A stretch of 28,308 bases of DNA from PALSA-612 sp046729255 (GTDB lineage: Bacteria > Actinomycetota > Thermoleophilia > Gaiellales > Gaiellaceae): assembly GCA_046729255.1 (NCBI GenBank), contig JBKPGF010000066.1, positions 1 to 28,308 on the forward strand, given 5' to 3'. Of this stretch, positions 15,274-23,263 are shown piece by piece. The notes under the pieces were generated by a model. The model was given only the letters and a program-made list of their open reading frames with translations. It ran no database searches and was not told where the DNA came from. A program made the position numbers and the translations under genes. How positions within the stretch are numbered: position 1 is the first letter of the stretch; every line of letters starts with the position of its first letter.

Positions 15274-15990
15274 GTGCCGCTCGTCGCCGGAAACTGGAAG
15301 CTCTTCAAGGGACCGGCCGAGACACAGGAGTTCTGCCTCGAGCTGCGTGAGCGGCTGGCGAGCATCGACGGCGTCGACGTCGCCGTGTGCCCGCCATACG
15401 TCTCGCTAGGAGCGGCGGTGCTGGCGCTCGCCGACACCGAGATCGCCGTGGCCGCCCAGAACGTCCACTGGGAGGAGAGCGGCGCCTTCACGGGCGAGGT
15501 ATCTCCCGGCATGCTCCGCGAGCTGGGCGTCTACGGGACGATCGTCGGCCACTCGGAGCGGCGGCAGTACTTCTGCGAGACCGACGACGGCGTGGCGCGG
15601 CGCGCGACGGCTGCGCTCGAGGCGGGCCTATTTGTCATCGCCTGCGTCGGGGAGCTCGAGGAGGAGCGCGACCGCGGCGAGACGGAGGACGTGCTACGCC
15701 GCCAGGTGTCGGTGCTCGAGCCCCACGACAACCTCGTCGTCGCCTACGAGCCGGTGTGGGCCATCGGCACGGGCAAGACCGCGACCCCGGAGATCGCGCA
15801 GGAGGCGCATGCTTTCGTGAAGTCCCTGCTCGGCGTCCCGGTGCTCTACGGTGGGTCGGTGAAGCCCGAGAACGCCGCCGAGCTCATGTCGCAACCGGAC
15901 GTCGACGGCGCCCTCGTCGGCGGTGCGTCCCTGGAGGTCGAGTCGTTCGCGAGGATCTGCGAGGCAGCGGCATCAGTCGACCCCTCGTAA
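15274..15990 (+). CDS. tpiA: Triose-phosphate isomerase
   Basis: TIM interconverts dihydroxyacetone phosphate and glyceraldehyde 3-phosphate. The 238-residue barrel carries Asn7 and Lys9 (G-N-W-K), catalytic His93 in G-H-S-E-R-R, catalytic Glu159 in A-Y-E-P-V-W-A-I-G-T-G, and the phosphate-binding Y-G-G-S-V and G-A-L-V-G-G-A-S-L loops. GTG 15274 gives the expected N-terminus three residues before the A-G-N-W-K strand. Its 3' end overlaps the 5' end of gpmI. Confidence 0.97.
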   Translation: MPLVAGNWKLFKGPAETQEFCLELRERLASIDGVDVAVCPPYVSLGAAVLALADTEIAVAAQNVHWEESGAFTGEVSPGMLRELGVYGTIVGHSERRQYFCETDDGVARRATAALEAGLFVIACVGELEEERDRGETEDVLRRQVSVLEPHDNLVVAYEPVWAIGTGKTATPEIAQEAHAFVKSLLGVPVLYGGSVKPENAAELMSQPDVDGALVGGASLEVESFARICEAAASVDPS

Positions 15991-17414
15991 CGCTCGTAAT
16001 CCTCGATGGCTGGGGCTGCGCGCCTCCCGGCCCCGGGAATGCGGTCGACCTCGCCGACACGCCGGTGTTCGACCAGCTCTGGCACACGTACCCGCACTCG
16101 TCGCTCGCCGCCTCGGGGGAGGCGGTCGGCTTGCCCACGGGCCAGATGGGCAACTCCGAGGTGGGCCACCTGACGATCGGCGCCGGTCGGCGGCTGTACC
16201 AGGACCTCACCCGTATCACGAAGGCGATCGAGGACGGCTCGTTCTTCGAGAACGAGGCGATCGTCTCCGCGTTCGATCGCGGACAGAGCGTCCACCTGCT
16301 CGGCCTCTGCTCCCACGGCGGCGTCCACTCGCATATCGACCACCTCCGCGCGCTGCTGCGCTTCGCACCGGAGAGGGCGTGGGTCCACGCGTTCACCGAT
16401 GGACGCGACGTATCCCCGCACGCGGCCGTCCACGACTTCGCGGAGCTGCCCACCGACCGGATCGCGACCGTCTCCGGCCGCTACTACGCGATGGACCGCG
16501 ACGCGCGCTGGGAACGGACGGAGCGCGCGTTCGACGCGATCGTCGAGGGCGGGCCGCCGGCCGCAGACCCGGTCGTGGCCGTGCAGGCGAGCTACGACGC
16601 CGGCGTGACGGACGAGTTCATCGAGCCGGTCGTCCTCGAGGGACGCCCCCGACTGGGGCCGAAGGACAGCGCCATCTTCTTCAACTTCCGGCCCGACCGC
16701 GCCCGCCAGCTCTCGCGGAAGCTGCTCGACGCCGGCATCGACTTGACGACGATGACGCGGTATGGCGACGACTTCGATTGCCCGGTCGCATTCGCCGAGC
16801 AGGAGGTCGAGGACACGCTGGCGGAGACCCTCTCGAAGGCCGGCATCAACCAGCTGCACGTGGCCGAGACGGAAAAGTACGCGCACGTCACGTACTTCCT
16901 GAACGGCGGACGGGAGGACCCGTGGCCGGGCGAGGCTCGCGAGCTCGTCCCGTCTCCGCGCGACGTCGGCACGTACGACCACAAGCCGGAGATGTCGGCG
17001 GAGGAGGTGAAGAACCGCGTCGTGAAGGGCATCGAGAGCGGCGAGTACGGGTTCGTGATCGTGAACTTCGCCAACCCGGACATGGTCGGGCACACGGGCG
17101 TGATCCCGGCCGTCGTCCGGGCCGTCGAGACCGTCGATCGCTGCCTCGGCGAGGTCGTGGCCGCCGTCGAGCGGGCGGGTGGCGTGTGCCTCGTGACCGC
17201 CGACCACGGCAACGCCGAGACGATGCTCGAGGAGGACGGCGTAAGCCCCCACACCGCGCATACGTCGAATCCCGTACCGCTCGTGGTTACCGACACGACA
17301 CTCGGGGTACATGAGAGTGGCGAGCTAGCCGACCTCGCGCCGACCTGCCTCGAATTGTTAGGCGTAGGTTCGCCTCCCGTTATGTCCGGAAGATCCCTGG
17401 TAAGAACGCCGTAA
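15972..17414 (+). CDS. gpmI: 2,3-bisphosphoglycerate-independent phosphoglycerate mutase, apparent non-canonical start
   Basis: GpmI interconverts 3- and 2-phosphoglycerate using two Mn ions and a phosphoserine intermediate. Counting from 15972 the protein is 480 residues; Asp12 lies in V-I-L-D-G-W-G, Ser62 in G-N-S-E-V-G-H is the phosphorylated serine, and the C-terminal A-D-H-G-N-A and H-T-x-H-T-S motifs are present. No ATG, GTG or TTG occurs in this frame near the conserved N-terminus. The best candidate is ATC 15972 (Ile-Ser-Arg-Pro then the first strand), with GAGG seven bases upstream inside tpiA. The gene overlaps the tpiA end by 19 bases. Confidence 0.93.
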   Translation: MSRPLVTLVILDGWGCAPPGPGNAVDLADTPVFDQLWHTYPHSSLAASGEAVGLPTGQMGNSEVGHLTIGAGRRLYQDLTRITKAIEDGSFFENEAIVSAFDRGQSVHLLGLCSHGGVHSHIDHLRALLRFAPERAWVHAFTDGRDVSPHAAVHDFAELPTDRIATVSGRYYAMDRDARWERTERAFDAIVEGGPPAADPVVAVQASYDAGVTDEFIEPVVLEGRPRLGPKDSAIFFNFRPDRARQLSRKLLDAGIDLTTMTRYGDDFDCPVAFAEQEVEDTLAETLSKAGINQLHVAETEKYAHVTYFLNGGREDPWPGEARELVPSPRDVGTYDHKPEMSAEEVKNRVVKGIESGEYGFVIVNFANPDMVGHTGVIPAVVRAVETVDRCLGEVVAAVERAGGVCLVTADHGNAETMLEEDGVSPHTAHTSNPVPLVVTDTTLGVHESGELADLAPTCLELLGVGSPPVMSGRSLVRTP

Positions 17415-17453
17415 TTCCGCTTACCCAGGTCGTTTGCGCCCATTACACGTGGC

Positions 17454-17459
17454 TATACT
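17454..17459 (+). promoter_or_regulatory. -10 hexamer TATACT upstream of the ECF sigma gene
   Basis: TATACT is the closest match to the consensus -10 in the window. It ends nine bases before TTG 17469. With normal spacing, transcription would start at or within two bases of the TTG. Confidence 0.55.
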
Positions 17460-17468
17460 CACGCCACC

Positions 17469-18086
17469 TTGTCGCTCCCTCAGCCCGATCTAGCGATCCT
17501 CCGCAAGGCTCAGCGGGGTGATGAGCGCGCCTTCTCGATCATCGTCCGCACGTACGAGACGCCGGTTTACAACTACATCCTGCGGCTCGTTCACGACCGG
17601 TCGCTGGCCGAGGACCTCACGCAGGAAGTCTTCCTCAGAGTATTTCAAGGCCTGCCGCGCTTCTCGCTCAGGTGCAAGTTCACGACGTGGCTGTTCCAGG
17701 TCACGAAGAACCGCGTGCTGGACGAGCTGCGGGCAAGCGAGCGCCGGCCGCGTGCGCTCGTCGCCATCGACGAGATCGCGCCGCTGGAGGTGCTGGACGC
17801 CCCCGTCGAGCGTCTCGAGGCCATCGACGCCGTCTGGCGCGCAGTGGAGGAGCTCAATCCCGACCTGAAGATGGCGCTGCTGCTGCGCGACGTCGTAGGC
17901 ATGCCGTATTCGGAGATCGCCGACTCGCTCGAGGTCACGCTCGCCACGGTGAAGTGGCGGATCCACAAGGCGCGCGACGAAGTGCAGCTCGCGCTCGCCC
18001 GCGAAGGCATCACGTACGGCCCTGCGGGCGCAACGACGGCTGTCGAGCCGGTCGAGCTCGCGCCGGCCGTCGACAACGCCGGCTAG
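17469..18086 (+). CDS. RNA polymerase sigma factor, ECF type
   Basis: The 205-residue protein has sigma region 2 (about 15-85; A-E-D-L-T-Q-E-V-F-L-R-V-F and F-T-T-W-L-F-Q-V-T-K-N) and region 4 (about 125-180; L-L-L-R-D-V-V-G-M-P-Y-S-E-I-A and T-V-K-W-R-I-H-K-A-R) joined by a short linker, so it is a two-domain extracytoplasmic-function sigma factor. No anti-sigma gene follows: the next gene is convergent, with both stop codons inside CTAG 18083-18086. A TTG start is used, supported by the upstream TATACT. The Pro/Val/Ala-rich C-terminal tail of about 25 residues is outside the sigma fold. Confidence 0.93.
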   Translation: MSLPQPDLAILRKAQRGDERAFSIIVRTYETPVYNYILRLVHDRSLAEDLTQEVFLRVFQGLPRFSLRCKFTTWLFQVTKNRVLDELRASERRPRALVAIDEIAPLEVLDAPVERLEAIDAVWRAVEELNPDLKMALLLRDVVGMPYSEIADSLEVTLATVKWRIHKARDEVQLALAREGITYGPAGATTAVEPVELAPAVDNAG

Positions 18087-18814
18087 ACCCCGTGTCCTAG
18101 CCGGACGGCAAGGGAGAGCGGTAGCCCAGCGTCGCGGATCTCCGACTGCGTCGCCTGGATGTCATAGGTCTCGCGGCGGAACGAGGCCCGCCCTTCGGCG
18201 AAGTCCACCAGGAGCCAAGAGGCTCGCGCGTCGCCGTCTCGCGGCTGGCCGACCGATCCGGGATTGCAGAGCCGGCGCCCCGGGCCGAGCTCGATCTCCG
18301 TGCCTTCGGGCGCATGGCTGCCCGAGAGCTCGTCGTCGACGAGCGAGATCGCGAACGGGACATGGCTGTGCCCGACGAGGACGAGCGGGGCGCCCGTGAG
18401 GTCGAGCGTGGCCATTGCCGACTCACCGCTGAGCACGTACTCCCACACGGGGTCGCGCGCGCTCGCGTGAAAGAGGTCCGCGCGATCGAGGTGCGCCTCC
18501 GCTTTCAGCGTGCCGAGGAAGCCGAGGGACGGCTCGTTCAGTTCGTCCTTCGTCCATTCGCCTGCGGCGCTCGCATCGGGGTTGAAGTCCCCCTCGAGCA
18601 CCTCCAGCCCGAGCGCGAGGAGGTCGTGATTGCCTGCGAGGCACACGTCGACCGCATTGCGGACGATCGCGCAGCACTCGTTCGGGCGCGCCCCGTAGCC
18701 GACCGTGTCTCCCAGGCACCAGATCTCGTCGGCACCCGCGCGCGCGATCGCTCCCAGCACCGCGTGCAGGGCGTTGGCGTTAGCGTGGATGTCGGAGATG
18801 ACCGCGACGCGCAC
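18083..18814 (-). CDS. Metallophosphoesterase (YfcE/MJ0936-like)
   Basis: This 243-residue calcineurin-like phosphoesterase has all metal-ligand motifs in order: D-I-H-A-N (8-12), G-D-T-V-G-Y-G, G-N-H-D, G-H-S-H, and N-P-G-S-V-G-Q-P-R-D-G. The last motif is typical of the YfcE-like group, which includes phosphodiesterases of uncertain natural substrate. The GTG start has an AGAGG Shine-Dalgarno-like sequence six bases upstream and a TAGCGT further up on the minus strand, so unlike its neighbours it may be leadered. Its 5' end overlaps the 5' end of the M48 gene by 17 bases. Confidence 0.92.
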   Translation of the reverse strand: MRVAVISDIHANANALHAVLGAIARAGADEIWCLGDTVGYGARPNECCAIVRNAVDVCLAGNHDLLALGLEVLEGDFNPDASAAGEWTKDELNEPSLGFLGTLKAEAHLDRADLFHASARDPVWEYVLSGESAMATLDLTGAPLVLVGHSHVPFAISLVDDELSGSHAPEGTEIELGPGRRLCNPGSVGQPRDGDARASWLLVDFAEGRASFRRETYDIQATQSEIRDAGLPLSLAVRLGHGV

Positions 18815-20042
18815 TCGAAGCCTCTGGTTCGGAGCCGCAACGCTACTCCTCGTCGCCGCCGCGTGGGCGGTAGCCGCATGGTTGCTCTGGGAGACGAGCG
18901 TCCCGTCGGACCTCCGGCTGCCGAGCCTGCCGGCCCGCGACTACTTCACCCAGGCCGAGCTCGACAAAGCCGACGACTACGAGCTGTTCCAACGCATCAA
19001 CTGGCTGCTATCGACGGTCGTCCTGTTCGTCGTCCTCGGCTTCTACGCCGTGCGCGGCGTGCGCTTCATGAAGGAGTCCGCCGCCGGACGCATCGGCACG
19101 GGGATGCTGCTCGCGATGCTCGGCTTCGGCCTCGTTTGGCTCGTGCAAGTGCCGTTCGCCGTCGTCGGCAACTGGTGGGACCGGCGCCACGGCGTCTCGA
19201 AGGTCGACTACTGGGAGCTCGTGTTCGGCGGCTGGCTCGCCCTCGGCGTCGAGTTCCTGTTCCTGTCGCTCTCGGTGCTGATCGTGATGGGGCTGGCGGG
19301 CCTGATCGGCGACTGGTGGTGGATCCCCGGCAGCCTCGCCTTCGTCGCTCTGGCCACGCTCTTCGTCTTCATCTCCCCGTGGCTCACGACGGACACCCAC
19401 AAGATTGACGATTCCGCGCTGGCTGCCGACGTGCGGAGGCTGGCGCAGATCCAGGGAGTCGAAGACGTCGAGGTGCGTGTCGAGGACGTCGACCGCTACA
19501 CGTCGGCGGCAAATGCCTACGCGACGGGCCTCGGGCCTTCACGCAAGGTCTTCCTCTGGAACACCCTGCTGGACGGCCGGTTCACTGATGCCCAAGTGCG
19601 CGCCGTCACCGCGCACGAGTTCGGCCACCAGTCCCAGAACCACCTGTGGAAGTCGATCGCCTGGTATGCGCTGTTCGCCGTACCCGGCGCGTGGGTGATC
19701 GCGCGTCTCACCCGAAGGCGGGGCGGCATGAAGCGCCCCGAGGCCGTGCCGCTCGCGCTCCTCGTGCTCGCGGCGCTGACGCTCGCCGCCCAGCCCCTGC
19801 AGAACGTCATCTCGCGGCACCTCGAGGCGGAGGCGGACTGGGCGGCGCTCGAGACGACGCGCGACCCCGACGCCATGACCGGGCTCTTCCAGGAGTTCTC
19901 GAGGACGAGCCTCGGCGATCCCACCCCTCCGGGCTGGGCCTACGTCATGCTCGACACGCACCCGCCGCTGCTCGACCGCATCGAGATGGCGGAGGCGTGG
20001 AAGGCCCGCAATCCCGGCGCGACGCCGCTCTTCGACGAGTAG
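18798..20042 (+). CDS. M48 family membrane metalloprotease (Ste24-like)
   Basis: The 414-residue polytopic protein has hydrophobic helices near 10-30, 70-85, 103-123, 140-172 and 178-195, then a cytosolic zinc-protease domain. The catalytic motif His273-Glu-Phe-Gly-His277 is followed by another helix pair (about 288-302 and 318-335) and by E-A-E-A-D at 343-347, supplying the third zinc ligand. This is the Ste24/CAAX-protease-1 architecture. Target is unknown; quality control or peptide processing at the membrane is likely. ATG 18798 is chosen; ATG 18789 is possible. TAGCGT at 18781-18786 may be the -10. Its TAG stop begins the inverted repeat at 20041. Confidence 0.9.
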   Translation: MTATRTRSLWFGAATLLLVAAAWAVAAWLLWETSVPSDLRLPSLPARDYFTQAELDKADDYELFQRINWLLSTVVLFVVLGFYAVRGVRFMKESAAGRIGTGMLLAMLGFGLVWLVQVPFAVVGNWWDRRHGVSKVDYWELVFGGWLALGVEFLFLSLSVLIVMGLAGLIGDWWWIPGSLAFVALATLFVFISPWLTTDTHKIDDSALAADVRRLAQIQGVEDVEVRVEDVDRYTSAANAYATGLGPSRKVFLWNTLLDGRFTDAQVRAVTAHEFGHQSQNHLWKSIAWYALFAVPGAWVIARLTRRRGGMKRPEAVPLALLVLAALTLAAQPLQNVISRHLEAEADWAALETTRDPDAMTGLFQEFSRTSLGDPTPPGWAYVMLDTHPPLLDRIEMAEAWKARNPGATPLFDE

Positions 20043-20207
20043 GAGGGTCTGGCCGAACGGTGCTCGTCGCAAGGACGCTCCGGGCGCCGCGCTGCAAGGA
20101 CGCAGGGAGCCCGCGTACTGAACGAAGTACGTGGGCGACCGACGACACCGCAGCCCGGCGATCCGGTGCGTTCTGGCGGCACAGTCACTGTTTGGCCAGA
20201 CCCTCCT
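20041..20207 (+). repeat. 167-bp nested inverted-repeat element (MITE-like or structured RNA)
   Basis: The outer arms pair over 22 bp with two G-U (20041-20062 with 20186-20207). A middle stem of 11 positions with one mismatch (20085-20095 with 20150-20160) is flanked by 4 more pairs (20080-20083 with 20163-20166). An inner 11-bp stem with one G-U (20109-20119 with 20126-20136) has a GAACGA loop. The three stems are nested and form one long rod. A 10-base direct repeat (GCAAGGACGC) occurs at 20069 and 20094. The left arm starts inside the M48 stop codon. The right arm carries a -35-like TTGGCC for the next gene. No ORF or obvious target-site duplication is visible. Confidence 0.8.
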
Positions 20208-20220
20208 CGGCTCATACGAT
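20192..20220 (+). promoter_or_regulatory. Promoter of the RCK channel gene, partly inside the inverted repeat
   Basis: TTGGCC (20192-20197), a 17-bp spacer and TACGAT (20215-20220) are followed by six bases and the GTG start. The -35-like part lies in the right arm of the 167-bp element, so the element may have donated or altered this promoter. Confidence 0.55.
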
Positions 20221-20226
20221 GACCGC

Positions 20227-21237
20227 GTGACGCGCACGATCACGCCGCGCGAGGTGCTGATCGCGGCCGGCGCTTTCGTGGTGCTCCTCGTCGTCGGCAC
20301 GATCGGCTACTCGATCATCCTCGGGGAGAGCGTGTTCGAGGCGCTCTTCCGCACCGTCAACACGATCTACACGGCCGGCCTCGTCGACGCACCGGACGAC
20401 ACGGCCGCGAAGGTGTTCACCCTCGCGCTGGTCATCGGCGGTGTGGCAGTGTTTCTCTACGTTTTCGCGCTGCTCATCGAGCTCGCGGTGAGCGGCTCGC
20501 TTGGCAACGCGCTCGTACGGAGGAGGACGGCGAGGAGGGTGGAGAAGCTTCGCGACCACTACATCATCTGCGGCTACGGCCGTGTCGGACGACGAATCGC
20601 CCGGGAGCTCCGCGAGACCGGGCTCGATTACGTCGTCATCGACTTCAGCCCCGACGCGATCAAAGCAGCGCGGGAGCTGGGCGACCTCGTCATCGAGGGC
20701 AGCGGCACCGATGCCAACTCTCTCGGTGAAGCGAGCCTCGCGACGGCACGCGGGCTCGTCGCATCGAGCGATTCGGATGTCGACAACCTCTACGTGACCC
20801 TCTCCGCCCGGGCGTCCCGGCCGGACATGCTCATCGTCGCTCGCGCTGCGAACGAAGACGCGGCGGAGAAGCTTCGGCTGGCGGGCGCGGATCGCGTCGT
20901 CCAGCCCTACGCGACGGCTGGGCTCGAGATGGCGAAGCTCGTCGCAAAGCCGCAGGTAGCCGCGTTTCTCGACATCGTCACCTCGGCCGGCGGCCCCGAT
21001 CTCAGCATCGAGGAGATCGAGGTGACGGCCGAGTCGAGGAAGGCAGGAAGCTCGATCCGCGACCTCCGGATCCGCCACGAGACGGGTGCCCTCGTGATTG
21101 CCGTGCAGAAGCCGGACGGACGTTTCGACGCAACGCCGAGCCCTGACACGGCGCTCGAGGTAGGCGACGTCGTCATCGCCGTCGGCACTGTCGCGGAGCT
21201 TCAGCAGCTCGAAGAGATGTTCGCCGAGCGCGAGTGA
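20227..21237 (+). CDS. RCK-domain ion channel (TrkA-N/TrkA-C) with atypical pore
   Basis: The 336-residue protein has TM1 (10-31), a pore-loop region (35-54), TM2 (62-88), then a TrkA-N/RCK Rossmann domain beginning with I-I-C-G-Y-G-R-V-G (113-121) and a TrkA-C domain (about 255-336). This matches the two-TM prokaryotic potassium channels of the MthK/GsuK kind. Where the filter T-V-G-Y-G-D is expected, the sequence reads Thr-Val-Asn-Thr-Ile-Tyr-Thr-Ala-Gly-Leu-Val-Asp (43-54), lacking the Gly-Tyr-Gly. Ion selectivity therefore cannot be assumed. The GTG start is leaderless-type. It overlaps argS by four bases (GTGA). Confidence 0.85.
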   Translation: MTRTITPREVLIAAGAFVVLLVVGTIGYSIILGESVFEALFRTVNTIYTAGLVDAPDDTAAKVFTLALVIGGVAVFLYVFALLIELAVSGSLGNALVRRRTARRVEKLRDHYIICGYGRVGRRIARELRETGLDYVVIDFSPDAIKAARELGDLVIEGSGTDANSLGEASLATARGLVASSDSDVDNLYVTLSARASRPDMLIVARAANEDAAEKLRLAGADRVVQPYATAGLEMAKLVAKPQVAAFLDIVTSAGGPDLSIEEIEVTAESRKAGSSIRDLRIRHETGALVIAVQKPDGRFDATPSPDTALEVGDVVIAVGTVAELQQLEEMFAERE

Positions 21238-22775
21238 CACAGGGCGAGCTACAGCGCAGCACGAATGCTCTGCGCCGGCTCGAGCTCGAGCTGAGCGACC
21301 TCGTGGGGGCCGAGGTCGAGCTCGAACGACCCACGAAGGACGAGCACGGCGACTACGCGACGAACGTCGCGCTCCGTGCAGGCCCGGTCTCGGGACGCCC
21401 GCCCCGCGAGCTCGCCGAGGAGCTTTCCGCGCGGCTCGGCGACCTCACCTCGATCGAGCGGACGGAGGTGGCGGGCCCGGGGTTCCTCAACCTCTGGCTC
21501 CGGCCGGAATGGTTCGGGGAGGCGCTCGGCGAGATCCTCGATGCGGGAAGCAACTACGGCGCGGGCTCGGCGACGGCGCGAGAGCGCATCCAGGTGGAGC
21601 TCGTCTCGGCGAATCCAACGGGACCGCTCACGGTCGGTCACGGCCGCAACGGAGCCTACGGGGACTCGATTGCGCGCCTGCTGGCGTTCGCGGGCCACGA
21701 CGTCGAGCGCGAGCACTACTCGAACGACGTCGGCCGCCAGATCGACCTCTTCCGCGAATCGGTCGAGGCGCGGCGGCGCGGGGAGGAGCCGCCTGAGGAC
21801 GGCTACGCCGGCGCCTACGTCGAAGAGATCGCTGCGCACGAGGGCGACCCGGTCGAGCTGATGATTGCGCGCATCGAAGAGGAGCTCGAGCGCGCACGGA
21901 TCCCCGTAGACACGTGGGCACGGCAAGCCGACATGCAGCGCAATGTCCCGGCAGTTCTCGAGCGGATCGAGACGTACGAGGCGGAAGGCACGCTGTGGGC
22001 ACCGACGACGACGTACGGCGACGACAAGGACCGGCCGCTCGTCCGCTCGGCCGACGGCAGCTACCTCTACTACGCGGCCGACATCGCCTACGTGTTCGAC
22101 AAGCTCTCGCGTGGCTTCGACTGTGCGATCTACGTGCTCGGCGCGGACCACCATGGCTACGTGCGGCGTCTCCAGGCGGCCGCCGGGCTGCTCGGCTACG
22201 AACCAGAGCGGGTCGAGGTGCTCATCTACCAGCTCGTCTCCATCGCCGAGCAGGGCGAGGCGAAACGCATGTCCAAGCGGCGGGGAGACGTCGTCTTCCT
22301 CGAAGAGCTCGTGGAGAAGATCGGCGTCGACGCGATGCGCTGGTACCTCGTCTCGCGCGGGCACGACCAGCCGATCGAAATCGACATCGATCTCGCCGCG
22401 GAGCAGACGCAGAAGAACCCCGTCTACTACGTCCAGTACGCGCACGCACGGATCGCCGGCATCATGCGCAACGCCGGTGCCGCCGCTCTCTCGGCCGACG
22501 TGCCGGCCGCGCTCGCGCCGGAGGAGCGAGCGCTCGTGAAGCGCCTCGTCGAGTTCCCCGCCGTCGTCGCCGAGGCGACCGCGCGGCGGGCGGCGCACGC
22601 CCTGCCGACCTATGCGATCCGCGTGGCCGACGACTTCCACCGGTTCTACCACCATCATCGAGTGCTCGAGGCAGGGGACGCACAGGCCTTCCGGCTGGCA
22701 CTTTGTCAAGGGACGCAGACCGTGATCGCACGGGCGCTCGACCTCATCGGGGTTGAGGCGCCCGAGCGGATGTAG
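21234..22775 (+). CDS. argS: Arginyl-tRNA synthetase
   Basis: ArgRS charges tRNA-Arg; it is a class I synthetase that needs the tRNA for amino acid activation. The 513-residue protein has an N-terminal Add1 domain (about 1-90), the signature A-N-P-T-G-P-L-x-V-G-H-G-R (HIGH box variant), K-R-M-S-K-R-R-G-D (KMSKS box variant), and a C-terminal DALR anticodon-binding domain (about 395-513). It is somewhat shorter than the common 550-580. GTG 21234 overlaps the channel stop, so it is the second gene of an operon with an ion channel. Its stop is directly followed by the stop of the truncated methyltransferase on the other strand. Confidence 0.97.
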   Translation: MTQGELQRSTNALRRLELELSDLVGAEVELERPTKDEHGDYATNVALRAGPVSGRPPRELAEELSARLGDLTSIERTEVAGPGFLNLWLRPEWFGEALGEILDAGSNYGAGSATARERIQVELVSANPTGPLTVGHGRNGAYGDSIARLLAFAGHDVEREHYSNDVGRQIDLFRESVEARRRGEEPPEDGYAGAYVEEIAAHEGDPVELMIARIEEELERARIPVDTWARQADMQRNVPAVLERIETYEAEGTLWAPTTTYGDDKDRPLVRSADGSYLYYAADIAYVFDKLSRGFDCAIYVLGADHHGYVRRLQAAAGLLGYEPERVEVLIYQLVSIAEQGEAKRMSKRRGDVVFLEELVEKIGVDAMRWYLVSRGHDQPIEIDIDLAAEQTQKNPVYYVQYAHARIAGIMRNAGAAALSADVPAALAPEERALVKRLVEFPAVVAEATARRAAHALPTYAIRVADDFHRFYHHHRVLEAGDAQAFRLALCQGTQTVIARALDLIGVEAPERM

Positions 22776-23156
22776 TTAAATCAGGTACTCGGAGGAGGCG
22801 GCTGTGCGGCGGCCGCCTTCTCCTTGTTTCTTTGCGGTGACGCTCAGGACGAGCCGAGCAACCGGCGTGCCTTGGGTGTTCGTCGCGCTCCCGGCTGGCT
22901 GTTCGTCCGCCCAGAGCTCATCGCGCGCGATGGACGCCATGGCAGTCCGCAGATCCTCGACGCTTCCGGACTCCACGCGGTCGGCGTCGCTCGATCCGGG
23001 GCCGAGGGGTACTTCGACTCCGACCACGGCTCCCGGCCGCGCCACGCGAGCAATCTCCGTCACCACTCTCCCCACGTCGTAGGCGTGCTCGAGGGAGTGC
23101 GACGCATAGACCGCGTCGAAGCGGCTATCCCCGAACTCCATCGCGTGCATGTCCAT
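22776..23156 (-). pseudogene. 3' fragment of a SAM-dependent methyltransferase
   Basis: The 126-codon frame begins inside the methyltransferase fold: Asp-Met-His-Ala-Met-Glu-Phe-x3-x-Phe-Asp-Ala-Val-Tyr-Ala-Ser-His-Ser-Leu-Glu-His is motif II/III of a class I methyltransferase, followed by R-V-A-R-P-G-A and a strand V-V-G-V-E-V-P. The SAM-binding glycine motif that should lie about 40 residues upstream is missing, and the frame is closed by TGA four codons before the ATG. This looks like a gene that lost its 5' half. Translation from ATG 23156 is possible but would give no complete SAM site. Confidence 0.7.
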
Positions 23157-23263
23157 GACGAGGAGTCAGGACGCTGAGAGACGAGGTCGATTCCCATGTT
23201 TCAGGACGTTTGGGCCAGGAGTGGGCCACAGCCGAGCTTCGCTCGTGGCATCATCGGCGGCTT

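Noticed and set aside
15846..17312. Minus-strand 488-codon frame opposite gpmI
   Set aside because: Arg/Val/Asp-rich shadow; the plus strand encodes a clear mutase with all motifs.
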